A DNA stretch of 37,616 bases from Micromonosporaceae bacterium (GCA_020027875.1 JAHRHA010000054.1:1-37616), one strand, 5' to 3'; positions 17,307 to 25,570 are shown, counted from the first letter of the stretch. Notes: generated from the sequence alone by a model not told the origin. Made by a program: numbers and translations.

Positions 17307-18296
17307 ATGAGATTCCTGGTCACCGGCGGCGCCGGCTTCATCGGCTCGCACTACGTCCGTCTGCTGCTCGGGGGCGGGTTGACCCCGTCGTCGGTGACGG
17401 CGGTGACCGTCCTGGACAAGCTCACCTACTCCGGCAACCGGGCCAACCTTGCGCCCGCGCAGGCCGACCCGCGGCTGAGGTTCGTCGAGGGCGACATCTG
17501 TAACGCCCGCCTCGTCGACGAACTCACGGCCGAACATGACGTCGTCGTGCACTTCGCCGCCGAGTCACACGTCGACCGGTCCATCCAGGGTGCCGCGCCC
17601 TTCGTGCTTACCAACGTGCTCGGCACGCAGACGCTGCTCGACGCGGCCCTGCGGCATCGCATCCAGCGGTTCCTACACGTGTCGACCGACGAGGTGTACG
17701 GGTCGATCGCGGAAGGCTCCTGGACCGAGACGTGGCCGCTGGAGCCCAACTCGCCCTACTCGGCCGCCAAGGCCGGTTCCGACCTGATCGCGCTGGCCTA
17801 CCACCGCACACACACGCTCGACGTCGTGCTCACCCGCTGCTCCAACAACTACGGGCCATATCAGTTCCCCGAGAAGGTCATTCCCCTCTTCGTGACGAAC
17901 CTCCTGGATGGGCGGAAGGTGCCGCTCTATGGCGACGGCGGAAATGTCCGCGACTGGCTGCACGTGACGGACCACTGCGTCGGGATCCACCTCGCTCTCA
18001 CCAAGGGCCGCGCCGGCGAGGTTTACCACATTGGCGGCGGCGTCGAGCTCACCAACCTGGAACTGACCGCGCGCCTCCTTGAGGCGTGCGGCGCGAACTG
18101 GGAGATGATCGAGCGGGTCGCCGACCGCAAGGGCCACGACCGGCGCTACTCGCTGGACATTACCAAGATCTCCGAAGAGCTGGGCTACGTGCCAAGCGTG
18201 GACTTCGATGCGGGCCTGGCAGCCACTGTGGCGTGGTATCGCGACAACCGCGCCTGGTGGGAGCCGCTCAAGGCGAAGGCGGACCCGCCGCGATGA
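17307..18296 (+). CDS. rmlB: dTDP-glucose 4,6-dehydratase
   Basis: A 329-aa extended short-chain dehydrogenase that converts dTDP-glucose to dTDP-4-keto-6-deoxyglucose. Seen are the NAD-binding [12 protein letters not shown] near the N-terminus, [11 protein letters not shown], the catalytic [16 protein letters not shown] (YxxxK), [11 protein letters not shown] and the C-terminal [11 protein letters not shown] possible -10 TAGACT (17291-17296) lies 10 bases before the ATG, so the transcript would be nearly leaderless. The stop TGA lies in the first unit of a 17-bp array that reaches the rmlD start. Confidence 0.96.
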   Translation: MRFLVTGGAGFIGSHYVRLLLGGGLTPSSVTAVTVLDKLTYSGNRANLAPAQADPRLRFVEGDICNARLVDELTAEHDVVVHFAAESHVDRSIQGAAPFVLTNVLGTQTLLDAALRHRIQRFLHVSTDEVYGSIAEGSWTETWPLEPNSPYSAAKAGSDLIALAYHRTHTLDVVLTRCSNNYGPYQFPEKVIPLFVTNLLDGRKVPLYGDGGNVRDWLHVTDHCVGIHLALTKGRAGEVYHIGGGVELTNLELTARLLEACGANWEMIERVADRKGHDRRYSLDITKISEELGYVPSVDFDAGLAATVAWYRDNRAWWEPLKAKADPPR

Positions 18297-18375
18297 CATC
18301 GTGAACTCGATGACATCGTGGTCCCGATGACACGGTGGCCCGGATGACGCGGTGGCCCGGATGACACGCTGGTTG
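18291..18375. repeat. 5 x 17-bp tandem array spanning the rmlB stop and rmlD start
   Basis: Five units start at 18291, 18308, 18325, 18342 and 18359 (type: cgatgacatcgtggtcc). They become less alike toward the 3' end. Each holds ATGA, at 18293, 18310, 18327, 18344 and 18361. The first ATGA carries the rmlB stop and the fifth the rmlD start, exactly 68 bases (4 x 17) apart. Collapse to one unit would give a 4-base ATGA overlap, the junction type seen elsewhere in this window. Because 17 is not a multiple of 3, the TGAs fall in all frames. Confidence 0.93.
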
Positions 18376-19278
18376 GTGACCGGCGCGGGCGGCATGCTCG
18401 GTCGCGACATGGTCTCCGTGCTCGCCGGCGCCAGGGACGTCGACGTGACCCCGCTTGATCTACCCTATCTGGACATCACCGACTCGCACGCGGTCGGCGA
18501 CGCGGTCGCCGGGCACGACGTCGTGGTGAACACCGCCGGGTGGACCGACGTCGACGGCGCGGAGACCGCCGAGGCGGCCGCGACCGCGGTCAACGGCGCG
18601 GGTGTGGCCAATCTGGCCGAGGCGTGCCGACGCTCCGGCGCTCGCCTGTTACACATCTCCACCGACTACGTGTTTCCCGGCAACGCGACCGCCCCTGTGC
18701 CCGAGGACGCCCCCACGGGGCCGGTCAACGCGTACGGCCGGAGCAAGCTCGTCGGCGAACGCGCCGTGCTCGAACTCCTCCCCGACCGCGGCTACATCGT
18801 CCGCACCGCCTGGCTCTACGGCGAGCACGGACGCAACTTCGTCACCACCCTGCTGCGACTCGCGGCCGACCGGGAGACCATCGACGTGGTCGACGACCAG
18901 CGAGGCCAGCCGACCTGGTCGTACGCGCTCGCACAGCGCCTCGAGGCGCTGGGTCGCGCGGCGCAGGGTCGCGCGGCGCAGGGTCGCGCGGCGCTGGATG
19001 GCGCGGCGCTGGATGGCGGCGCGCCGGCCGGGATCTACCACGTCACGGCCGCAGGATCGACGACCTGGTGCGGTCTGGCCCGGGCCGTCTTCGACGAGGC
19101 TGGGCTGGATCCCGGCCGGATCCGCCCGACAACCAGCGAGCGGTTCCCCCGACCCGCGCGTCGGCCCGCCTACAGCGTGCTCGGACACGAGCGTTGGCCT
19201 GCGGCAGGCCTAACCCCGATGACAGACTGGCGATCGATGCTCAGTGAGGCATTTGTCCGACTGGGCTTTCGCACCTGA
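18361..19278 (+). CDS. rmlD: dTDP-4-dehydrorhamnose reductase
   Basis: A 305-aa NAD(P)H-dependent reductase giving dTDP-L-rhamnose. The N-terminal RWLVTGAGGMLGRDMV is the dinucleotide loop, followed by NTAGWTDVDGAE, HISTDYVFPG, YGRSKLVGERAV (YxxxK) and TAWLYGEHGRNFV. ATG 18361 in the fifth 17-bp unit is the best start; GTG 18352 is in frame. An unusual GRAAQ/GRAAL/DGAAL repeat of about 22 residues is inserted near residue 200, encoded by a 15-bp array. It probably forms a surface loop in the substrate domain. Confidence 0.94.
   Translation: MTRWLVTGAGGMLGRDMVSVLAGARDVDVTPLDLPYLDITDSHAVGDAVAGHDVVVNTAGWTDVDGAETAEAAATAVNGAGVANLAEACRRSGARLLHISTDYVFPGNATAPVPEDAPTGPVNAYGRSKLVGERAVLELLPDRGYIVRTAWLYGEHGRNFVTTLLRLAADRETIDVVDDQRGQPTWSYALAQRLEALGRAAQGRAAQGRAALDGAALDGGAPAGIYHVTAAGSTTWCGLARAVFDEAGLDPGRIRPTTSERFPRPARRPAYSVLGHERWPAAGLTPMTDWRSMLSEAFVRLGFRT
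18951..19020. repeat. ~4.5 x 15-bp coding tandem array inside rmlD
   Basis: Units of type gggtcgcgcggcgca start at 18951, 18966, 18981 (last base t), 18996 (gga for ggg) and a degenerate partial at 19011. They encode GRAAQ GRAAQ GRAAL DGAAL DGG. The period is five codons, so gain or loss of units keeps rmlD in frame. Confidence 0.9.
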
Positions 19279-19292
19279 TCGGGGGGCGCGCC

Positions 19293-19646
19293 GTGAAGCT
19301 CACGATCCTGACCGGCGTCACCGGCCTGCTGCTATTCGTCGTGATCATCGAGCTTTTGCGCCGGCGCCAACTCGGCGAGAAGTACGCCATCCTCTGGCTC
19401 GCGGTCGGTCTGGTCGTCCTGCCGCTGGCCGCCTTTCCGCGGTTGTTTGACGGCCCCGCCCGCGCGCTCGGCGTGGCCAGCGGCATCAGCCTGGTGCTGT
19501 TCCTCGGATTCGTGTTCCTCCTCCTGGTCTGCGTACACCTGAGCTGGGAGGTCAACCGCCTGGAGGAGGAGACCCGAACACTCGCGGAGGACATGGCGCT
19601 GCTGCGCACCGAGACCGAGGAGAGGGCCGCCAGTGATCAACAATAA
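19293..19646 (+). CDS. DUF2304-type small membrane protein
   Basis: A 117-aa protein with three hydrophobic helices (about 3-21, 31-48, 60-82) and a C-terminal acidic coiled coil (VNRLEEETRTLAEDMALLRTETEE). It fits DUF2304, a family usually paired with a dolichyl-phosphate-mannose-synthase-like glycosyltransferase, as here. GTG 19293 follows a G-rich GGGGGG site. The stop overlaps the next gene by 14 bases. It is probably a membrane partner of that glycosyltransferase. The exact role is unknown. Confidence 0.85.
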   Translation: MKLTILTGVTGLLLFVVIIELLRRRQLGEKYAILWLAVGLVVLPLAAFPRLFDGPARALGVASGISLVLFLGFVFLLLVCVHLSWEVNRLEEETRTLAEDMALLRTETEERAASDQQ

Positions 19647-20388
19647 GCGTGTCCTCATTGTCACACCCGCGTGGAACGAAGCAGGCGCCATCTACCAGGT
19701 CATCCGCGAGCTTCGCGGGGAGCTCCCGGGCGCGGACGTGCTCGTCGTGGACGACGGCTCTAGCGACGACACCGCTCGGCTGGCCCACGCGGCGGGCGCG
19801 GCGGTGGCGCACCTGCCGTACAACCTCGGGGTGGGCGGCGCCATGCGCCTGGGCTACCGGTACGGCCGCGACCACGACTTCGACGTGGTCATCCAACTCG
19901 ACGCGGACGGCCAGCACGATCCGCGCTACATTCCCAAGCTGGTCGACGCGATCGACGACGCAGATCTGGTGATTGGCTCCAGATTCGCGGAGAGCGATCA
20001 ACGCGGCTCAGCCGCGGAAAGCGATCAACGCGGCTCGGTCGGCGGCGAGAGCGAATACCGGGTCCGCGGCCCACGACTGTGGGCGATGCGCCTGCTCGCC
20101 GCCGTCATCTCGCTCATCGCCCATACCCGGCTCACGGACACAACCTCGGGCTTTCGGGCGGCGAACCGGCGCACGATCGAACTCTTCGCCGGGTGGTACC
20201 CGGTCGAGTACCTCGGAGACACGGTGGAGACGCTGGTCTATGCGGCCCGGCGCGGCTTCCGGATCCGCCAGGTCCCGGTTGCCATGCGGGCGCGGATCGC
20301 GGGCGCGCCGAGCCACTCGCCGATCAAGTCCATGGTCTACCTCGGCCGAGCCTTCGCGATTCTGCTTCTCGCGTTGATCCGACGGTAA
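19633..20388 (+). CDS. family 2 glycosyltransferase (polyprenyl-phosphate sugar synthase type)
   Basis: A 251-aa GT-A-fold enzyme, likely transferring a sugar from a nucleotide donor to a membrane polyprenyl phosphate. Seen are VLIVTPAWNEAGAI, VVDDGSSDDTA, the donor/metal motif QLDADGQHDP, GSRF and, near the end, TSGFRAANR. No C-terminal membrane domain is present, as is usual when a DUF2304 partner is encoded alongside. GTG 19633 overlaps the DUF2304 gene. After GSRF there is an exact duplication (AESDQRGSA then AESDQRGSV), in the loop where the acceptor region begins. Confidence 0.88.
   Translation: MINNKRVLIVTPAWNEAGAIYQVIRELRGELPGADVLVVDDGSSDDTARLAHAAGAAVAHLPYNLGVGGAMRLGYRYGRDHDFDVVIQLDADGQHDPRYIPKLVDAIDDADLVIGSRFAESDQRGSAAESDQRGSVGGESEYRVRGPRLWAMRLLAAVISLIAHTRLTDTTSGFRAANRRTIELFAGWYPVEYLGDTVETLVYAARRGFRIRQVPVAMRARIAGAPSHSPIKSMVYLGRAFAILLLALIRR
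19987..20040. repeat. 2 x 27-bp coding tandem duplication in the glycosyltransferase
   Basis: Two adjacent 27-bp copies (19987-20013 and 20014-20040) encode AESDQRGSA and AESDQRGSV. They differ at only a few bases, so the duplication looks recent. The period is nine codons and keeps the frame. Confidence 0.88.
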
Positions 20389-20400
20389 TGCGATGGTGAG

Positions 20401-21696
20401 ATGAGTCGACCGCTGGGCCTGGTCCCGCCGGGAACTGTCGCCGTGGGCGGCGGCCTGGTGATCCTGGGCCTCGCCTCGTACGTCTATCTCGCCATCGCCG
20501 GCCACACGCTCGACACCGCCGGCATGTCCTCGGTGGCGGTGTTGTGGTCGATCGCCTTCGCGGTCGGCCCCGGGCTCTTCTTCCCCATCGAGCAGGAGAT
20601 CACCAGGATCGTGGCGGGCCGGGGCGTACGCGGCGATGGTGCCGGGCCGGTACTGAGTCGTGGCGCGCTGCTTGCCGCGGCTATCCTCGCGGCGCTGCTG
20701 CTGGCTCTGCTCGCCGCTGCCGAACCGCTCGCCCAGCGCCTCTTCGAGGGCGATACGGCAATGGTGTGGGTACTCGCCGGCGCCTTTGTCGGCCTCGCGC
20801 TGGCTCACACCACCCGCGGTGTCCTCGCCGGTACCGGCGCCTTCGGTTGGTATGGAGCCCAGCTCAGCGTCGACGGCGCGCTGCGCATGAGCATCGCCGC
20901 GGTGCTGGGTGCGTCCGGTGTGGACTCACCAGTGTGGTTCGGCCTCGTGCTCGTGATCTCGCCGATCGCATCGGTTCTTGTCACGGTGCCCGCGGTGATC
21001 AGCCGGGCCCGTCCCGGCGCGAGCGTGATCTGGCTCGATCTCTGCCGGGGACTGGGCCTGTTGACCGTCACCGCGCTGCTGTCGCAGATCCTGGTCAACA
21101 TCGCGGTCGTGGACGTTCGGCTGCTCGCCCCGGGCGACGTCGCCAGTGCCGCTGCCCTGCTCTCCGCCCTCGTGCTGGTTCGGGTGCCGCTATTCCTCTT
21201 CGCCTCCCTGCAGGCGTCCCTGCTGTCGGGGCTGGCCACCGCCGTCGCGGCGGGCGATCGGCGTACGTACCGACATCTGTTGACCCGCACCCTCACCGTG
21301 GTCACCGCGCTTGGCGTCATCGGCATTGGCGTCGCAGTCACCGCCGGACCGTGGCTGAGCGTGCGCCTGTTCGACGCGCCGGACGTGTTCGGCCGGGCGG
21401 ACTTCGGGTGGCTCGCTTTCGGCACCCTCGCCTATCTGTGGGCGATGGTCCTCGGGCAAGGTGTGCTCGCGCTGGGCCGCCATCGCGACCAGGCGCTCGC
21501 CTGGGTGCTCGGGTTCGCCGTCCTCGTTGTGGTCACCCTCGCACCCGGCGACGTCGTGACGCGGGTGGAGGTCGGCTACGCCGTAGGGGCGTTGGCCGTC
21601 GCGGTCACGCTCGCTGTCGTGCTTGCCCGCTCCGAATCCCGACCGTGGCTCCGCACGGCCCAGTCGGCCCCCATCGCGGTGGGACACCGACCGTGA
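20401..21696 (+). CDS. polysaccharide flippase-like membrane protein
   Basis: A 431-aa polytopic membrane protein with about 12-14 hydrophobic segments. Its arrangement and context fit the polysaccharide exporter (Wzx/MATE-like) superfamily, which flips lipid-linked sugars across the membrane. Seen are the N-terminal LVILGLASYVYLAIAG, a helix start near FFPIEQEITRIVAGRG and LVRVPLFLFASLQASLLSGL in the second half. The motifs are weak, so the call rests on topology and neighbours. The start is ATG 20401, and the stop overlaps the next gene as GTGA. Confidence 0.8.
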   Translation: MSRPLGLVPPGTVAVGGGLVILGLASYVYLAIAGHTLDTAGMSSVAVLWSIAFAVGPGLFFPIEQEITRIVAGRGVRGDGAGPVLSRGALLAAAILAALLLALLAAAEPLAQRLFEGDTAMVWVLAGAFVGLALAHTTRGVLAGTGAFGWYGAQLSVDGALRMSIAAVLGASGVDSPVWFGLVLVISPIASVLVTVPAVISRARPGASVIWLDLCRGLGLLTVTALLSQILVNIAVVDVRLLAPGDVASAAALLSALVLVRVPLFLFASLQASLLSGLATAVAAGDRRTYRHLLTRTLTVVTALGVIGIGVAVTAGPWLSVRLFDAPDVFGRADFGWLAFGTLAYLWAMVLGQGVLALGRHRDQALAWVLGFAVLVVVTLAPGDVVTRVEVGYAVGALAVAVTLAVVLARSESRPWLRTAQSAPIAVGHRP

Positions 21697-22739
21697 CGCG
21701 CCCGCCCGAGTCCCGTGCTGGCACAGTCGGCGTGGTCATGCTCGCCTTCGGCGACGAACCGTGGCTACCGCAGGCCATATCGGCGGTGCTCAACTCGACG
21801 GGCGTGGAGGTGAACCTCGTGCTCGTCGACAACGGGTGCACCAGCGACGCCGTCGACCGGGTCAAGGACACGCCGCGCGTCACCGTGCTCCGGCCGGCGG
21901 AGAACCTGGGCTACACCGGCGGCTGCCGACTTGGCGCGGCCGAGGCGCACGGTGAGTTCCTCGCGTTCGTGAACTCGGACGCGATCGTCGACCCCGAGGC
22001 GCTGGCCAGGATCAGCACCGTCGCAGCCGAGGAGGGTGTGGGCCTCGCCATGGGGTCGATCCGCCTCGCCGAAGCGCCCGACCTGATCAACACTGCGGGA
22101 AACCCGCTGCACGTGGCCGGCCTGTCGTGGGCCGGCGGCAACGGGTCACCGGCGACGCTCTACGCAAAACGCCGGAAGATTCCCGCCGGCAGCGGCTGCT
22201 GTTTCGTCATCCGGCGCACGCTGTGGGATGAGGTCGGCGGGTTCGCCGACGAGTACTTCGCCTACCACGAGGACACGGAACTCAGCCTGCGGCTGTGGCA
22301 ACGCGGCCTGACTGTCGAGTATGTGCCGGACGCGGTGGTGCGCCACCATTACCAGTTCTCCCGCAACGAGGGAAAGCTCTACCTGCTTGAGCGCAACCGG
22401 CTTGCCCTCGTCCTCACCGGCTTCCAGCGACGCACCCTGATCCTGCTCCTGCCGGTGCTCGTGGTGACCGAGGCGGGGATGCTGGTGACGGCGCTGACCG
22501 GCCGCTGGCTGGGGGCGAAGATCCGCGGCTGGCGCTGGCTGTGGGAACACCGGGACTGGGTACGGGCGAGGCGCCGGCAGTTGCAGGCGGAACGGCGGGT
22601 GCCCGACGCGCACCTCGCGCCCATGCTGACCGCTCGCTTCGATCCGACCAACCTGGAGGCGCCGCGCGGCATCGGGCCATACAACGCCCTCGTCGGCGGG
22701 TACTGGCGGCTGGTCCGTCTGCTACTGCCCCGACACTGA
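21693..22739 (+). CDS. family 2 glycosyltransferase (rhamnosyltransferase-like)
   Basis: A 348-aa GT-A enzyme resembling WbbL-type rhamnosyltransferases. Seen are [41 protein letters not shown], the NSDA metal motif ([14 protein letters not shown]), [11 protein letters not shown], the catalytic-region [12 protein letters not shown] and [20 protein letters not shown]. One hydrophobic helix follows ([17 protein letters not shown]). GTG 21693 overlaps the flippase stop. The open frame upstream to 20544 is an Arg-rich shadow of the flippase. The 3' end overlaps prcA by 18 bases. dTDP-rhamnose made by the neighbours is the likely donor. Confidence 0.9.
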   Translation: MTRPPESRAGTVGVVMLAFGDEPWLPQAISAVLNSTGVEVNLVLVDNGCTSDAVDRVKDTPRVTVLRPAENLGYTGGCRLGAAEAHGEFLAFVNSDAIVDPEALARISTVAAEEGVGLAMGSIRLAEAPDLINTAGNPLHVAGLSWAGGNGSPATLYAKRRKIPAGSGCCFVIRRTLWDEVGGFADEYFAYHEDTELSLRLWQRGLTVEYVPDAVVRHHYQFSRNEGKLYLLERNRLALVLTGFQRRTLILLLPVLVVTEAGMLVTALTGRWLGAKIRGWRWLWEHRDWVRARRRQLQAERRVPDAHLAPMLTARFDPTNLEAPRGIGPYNALVGGYWRLVRLLLPRH

Positions 22740-23654
22740 CCCGCCCGCCGCCGGGTCGGTCCCGTCGCCGTTCGGGCTCGGCGCCGAGGGCGGCTCCGGC
22801 TCGGCCTTGTTCGCCGGCCTGCCCTTGCCGTTCCCGGCCTTCGCGTCGCCGTTCCCCGGCTTCGCGTCGCCGTTCGGGGTCTTCGCATCGCTGTCCGGCT
22901 TGGCGTCGCCGCTGGGTTGGGCCGGTGCCTCGGCCGGCGGAGTGCTGGGCTCGGGACGGGCCTCGGGCAGCAGGCTGGTCAGGGCGAGGCCGGTGATGCG
23001 CCGAAACGCCCGGCCGCTGCGGCGCCGGTCCAACACGGCCACCTCGAGCTGGCCCGCGCCGAGCTGGCGCGGCGCGCCACCCTCCCCGCCGACACTGCCG
23101 AGCGCCGTGACCGCCAGCACGAGCGCTTCGCTGAGACCGAGGTCGTCGCGGTGGCCCTGCTTGAGCATCGCGGAGATCGGCTCGGTCTGGCCGCCCATCG
23201 CGACGAAGCCATGCTCGTCGCCCACCGACCCGTCGTAGGTGATGCGGTAGAGCTCGTCCTCGGCGGGAGACGCGGCCACCTCGGCGACGCAGATCTCGAC
23301 CTCGAACGGCTTCTGTTGTTCAGTGAAGATCGCGCCAAGGGTCTGCGCGTAGGCGTTGGCGAGCGCCCTCGCCGTCACGTCGCGCCGGTCGTACGAGTAG
23401 CCGCGCAGGTCGGCCATCCGTACGCCGGCCGAGCGCAGGTTCTCGAATTCGTTGTACCGACCGACGGCGGCGAAGCCGATCCGGTCGTAGATCTCACTCG
23501 TCTTGCGCAGGGAGGTCAGGTTCTCCGCGACGAAGAGCACACCGTCGGCGTAGGAGAGCACGATCGCGCTGCGGCCCCGGGAGATCCCCTTGCGGGCGTA
23601 CTCCGAGCGGTCCCGCATGATCTGCTCGGGCGAGGTGTAGAACTGCATGGCCAC
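22722..23654 (-). CDS. prcA: PrcA, proteasome alpha subunit with long repetitive tail
   Basis: A 310-aa alpha subunit forming the outer rings and gate of the 20S core that dock ARC/Mpa. Characteristic segments are [25 protein letters not shown] (gate and H0 helix, in part), [55 protein letters not shown] and AFRRITG near 217-222. Residues from about 231 to 310 are an added low-complexity tail of Pro/Ala/Gly/Asp/Lys with (P/G)NGDAK repeats. Mycobacterial PrcA is about 248 aa. GTG 23654 follows GAGGAGAAG; ATG 23648 is the alternative. It is 61 bases after prcB and overlaps the convergent glycosyltransferase. Confidence 0.97.
   Translation of the reverse strand: MAMQFYTSPEQIMRDRSEYARKGISRGRSAIVLSYADGVLFVAENLTSLRKTSEIYDRIGFAAVGRYNEFENLRSAGVRMADLRGYSYDRRDVTARALANAYAQTLGAIFTEQQKPFEVEICVAEVAASPAEDELYRITYDGSVGDEHGFVAMGGQTEPISAMLKQGHRDDLGLSEALVLAVTALGSVGGEGGAPRQLGAGQLEVAVLDRRRSGRAFRRITGLALTSLLPEARPEPSTPPAEAPAQPSGDAKPDSDAKTPNGDAKPGNGDAKAGNGKGRPANKAEPEPPSAPSPNGDGTDPAAGGSVSGQ
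22840..22914. repeat. ~4-unit coding repeat (21, 21, 18 bp) in the prcA tail
   Basis: On the plus strand, ttcgcgtcgccgttc and variants begin at 22840, 22861, 22882 and 22900. They encode the (K)PGNGDAK / TPNGDAK / PDSDAK series of the PrcA C-terminal tail. All periods are whole codons. Confidence 0.85.
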
Positions 23655-23684
23655 GGCGGCTGCTTCTCCTCGGTCGCTTGTTCA

Positions 23685-23718
23685 AGTGTTGGGCGGCTCA
23701 GGTGTGTAGGGCGGTTCA
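23685..23718. repeat. degenerate 2-unit repeat carrying the prcB stop
   Basis: On the minus strand TGAACCGCCCTACACACC (plus 23701-23718, including the prcB stop) is followed by TGAGCCGCCCAACACT (plus 23685-23700). The shared core is TGA(A/G)CCGCCC(T/A)ACAC, so the stop codon and its flank appear twice in the prcB-prcA gap. Confidence 0.6.
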
Positions 23719-24549
23719 GCCGCCGGGGTTGCTCCGACGTGCCTCGACGAGTGCCTGCGCAATCGTGCCGCTCTCCTCGTCACTGAGACGCGTGGTGCCC
23801 TCGGCGGTTGCGGTCATGACGACTGGGAAGATCTTGCGGATCAGGTCCGGGCCGCCCGTCGCGGTATCGTCGTCCGCCGCGTCGTACAGGGAGTCAATGG
23901 CGAACCGGACGGCCTCGTCGCGGCTCAGCCCGGGCCGGTAGCGCTTCTTCAACGCCGCCTTGGCGAACAGCGAGCCGGAGCCGATGCCGTCGTAACCGGT
24001 CTCCTCGTACAGGCCACCGGCGACGTCGAAGCTGAAGATGCGGCCGGCCTTGGCCGGTTCGGTCGCGTCGAGGTCGAACCCGGCGAAGATCGGAATCACG
24101 GCGAGGCCCTGCAGCGCCGCGCCAAGGTTGTTGCGGATCATCGTGGCCAGGCGGTTGGCCTTGCCGTCCAGGGAGAGCATCGCCCCCTCGATCTTCTCGT
24201 AGTGCTCCAGCTCGACCTGGAACAGCTTGATGAGCTCGATGCCGACGCCCGCCGTGCCGGCGATCCCGACCACGGAGTATTCGTCGGCGGGGTGCACCTT
24301 CTCGATGTCGCGGCTGGCGATGAGATTGCCCATCGTCGCGCGCCGATCCCCAGCCATGACCACGCCCTCGGCGAAGGCCAGCGCGACGATCGTTGTCGCA
24401 TGCGGCGCGACATCGGCCGAGAGTCCGGGGGGCAGTGGGCGCCGACCGGGCAGGAGCTCCGGCGCGGCGGCGCTCAGGAAGTCGGTGAAGGACGAGGTAC
24501 CGGCGTTGGTGAAAACCGCTGGTAGACGCCCGGATGGATCAAAAGCCAC
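23716..24549 (-). CDS. prcB: PrcB, proteasome beta subunit (catalytic)
   Basis: A 277-aa precursor of the catalytic 20S beta subunit. A propeptide of about 51 residues with the conserved SSFTDFL precedes the autocleavage point A51|T52 in [10 protein letters not shown]52 would become Thr1. The mature chain keeps Asp17, Arg19 and Lys33 by mature numbering ([16 protein letters not shown]), plus [17 protein letters not shown] and GSGSLFAK. It ends [16 protein letters not shown] 24549 has AGAGGA about 11 bases upstream. The first 76 bases overlap the 3' end of the endonuclease VII-like gene in another frame. No internal Met would preserve the propeptide. Confidence 0.97.
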   Translation of the reverse strand: MAFDPSGRLPAVFTNAGTSSFTDFLSAAAPELLPGRRPLPPGLSADVAPHATTIVALAFAEGVVMAGDRRATMGNLIASRDIEKVHPADEYSVVGIAGTAGVGIELIKLFQVELEHYEKIEGAMLSLDGKANRLATMIRNNLGAALQGLAVIPIFAGFDLDATEPAKAGRIFSFDVAGGLYEETGYDGIGSGSLFAKAALKKRYRPGLSRDEAVRFAIDSLYDAADDDTATGGPDLIRKIFPVVMTATAEGTTRLSDEESGTIAQALVEARRSNPGG

Positions 24550-25169
24550 CGGCCTTGGTGTCCTCTCAAATAGGTGATCGCGCTGCCGAGGTACTCGGTG
24601 TTGTCGCGGAACTGTCCTAATCCGCCGTTGCAGTTGAAGCAGAGTATGCCCCGTACCGTGCCACTCACGTGGTCGTGGTCCACATGAGCCGGATTACGCT
24701 CTGCGCAAATAGCGCACAGCCCGCCCTGCTCGGCGAGCATCTCGTCGAACTCCGCGACGCCAATCCCGTACCGGTGCCGCAGGTGGTACTCGCGACCCCC
24801 GCCGTATAGTCGTTGCCGCGTCTCGCGTGCCCGCGCGTTGTGGCACGGCTTGCAGTACCGGCCACGACCGCCCGTGTCGTTGCGGCTCCTGGGGAACTCG
24901 TCGAGCCCCTTAGTCTCCCCGCAATCGGGGCAGCGGCGTTCTCCCTCTGGCACGTCCGGGCGCCTTATCACAGCTCTGCCGTGCTTCTCGCCGACGCGCT
25001 TGGCATAGCTGGCCTTGGACCGCGCGTTAAAACAAGGCTTGCAGTAGCTGCCGCGACCACCCTTTCGCCAAGGGCTTACGTGGAACTCTCGAAGGGGGCT
25101 TAATCTCACCGCAGTCGCGGCACATTCGTACGCCTTCTGGCTCTCCCTCCGAATCGGACATTCTATCAC
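24474..25169 (-). CDS. endonuclease VII-type HNH nuclease with N-terminal frameshift
   Basis: This resembles phage T4-type recombination endonuclease VII. The body has a zinc/HNH core: C152/C155 (LCAIC), [13 protein letters not shown] (162-173), C177/C180-N181 (CFNCN) and LGQFRDN. Before it lie two copies of a zinc-knuckle module. The second is intact ([29 protein letters not shown]). The first is split: [15 protein letters not shown] is read from ATG 25161 in one frame, and [17 protein letters not shown] lies in the frame starting at GTG 25169. The switch is at five C (plus 25094-25098). Removing one C aligns both modules without gaps. ATG 25161 is four bases after the pup stop. It may be a broken gene, a sequencing indel or +1 frameshifting. 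The 3' end overlaps prcB by 76 bases. Confidence 0.85.
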   Translation of the reverse strand: MIECPIRRESQKAYECAATAVRLSPLREFHVSPWRKGGRGSYCKPCFNARSKASYAKRVGEKHGRAVIRRPDVPEGERRCPDCGETKGLDEFPRSRNDTGGRGRYCKPCHNARARETRQRLYGGGREYHLRHRYGIGVAEFDEMLAEQGGLCAICAERNPAHVDHDHVSGTVRGILCFNCNGGLGQFRDNTEYLGSAITYLRGHQGRWLLIHPGVYQRFSPTPVPRPSPTS

Positions 25170-25387
25170 TGACCGCCTTTTTGTATGTATCCGCGGACGA
25201 ATTCCTCCGCGTTCTCCTCAAGGACGGAGTCGATTTCGTCCAGAAGGTCGTCAACGTCCTCGGTCAGCTTCTCTTGGCGCTCGGTGACCTCTGGGTTGGC
25301 TTCGGGGGCCGGCGCCTCGTCAATTTCTTCCTCATAGCCAGAATCCCGGCGGGACTTGCCGGACTGGCCGCTATCACGGGTAGACAT
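25166..25387 (-). CDS. pup: Pup, prokaryotic ubiquitin-like protein
   Basis: A 73-aa, acidic, largely disordered modifier. The C-terminal half carries the coiled-coil-forming ARC/Mpa-binding helix (ERQEKLTEDVDDLLDEIDSV), and the end [13 protein letters not shown] is canonical. The last residue is Gln, so Dop must deamidate it to Glu before PafA can use it. A strong ribosome site, AAGGAGGA (plus 25396-25403), lies eight bases before ATG 25387. It is followed immediately by the endonuclease VII-like gene, then prcB and prcA. Confidence 0.98.
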   Translation of the reverse strand: MSTRDSGQSGKSRRDSGYEEEIDEAPAPEANPEVTERQEKLTEDVDDLLDEIDSVLEENAEEFVRGYIQKGGQ

Positions 25388-25527
25388 GGGGTCGTCCTCC
25401 TTGCTGCCGCCGCGCTGCCGTGCGTGACGCCTTCACTGCGTGCCAACGTAGCTCGCGGGTGCGACGTTACCCGGCCGTACGGCTCCGGCGGATCAGGCGA
25501 AAATGCAGAAACCCACTGAAGACCGTC

Positions 25528-25546
25528 CGGGAAGGGCCGCTTCCCG
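25528..25546. terminator. short hairpin between dop and pup
   Basis: CGGGAAG (25528-25534) pairs with CTTCCCG (25540-25546) around a 5-base loop. It lies 24 bases past the dop stop in the 183-base gap before pup. No T-run follows. It may end dop transcripts or partly separate dop from pup. The rest of the gap holds no gene, and I could not choose a pup promoter with confidence. Confidence 0.45.
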
Positions 25547-25570
25547 CACGTGTGCACGGCTGCGCCGGTC

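Noticed and set aside
20544..21692. Upstream extension of the second glycosyltransferase frame
   Set aside because: The first half is Arg/Gly-rich out-of-frame flippase sequence; the conserved protein begins at GTG 21693.
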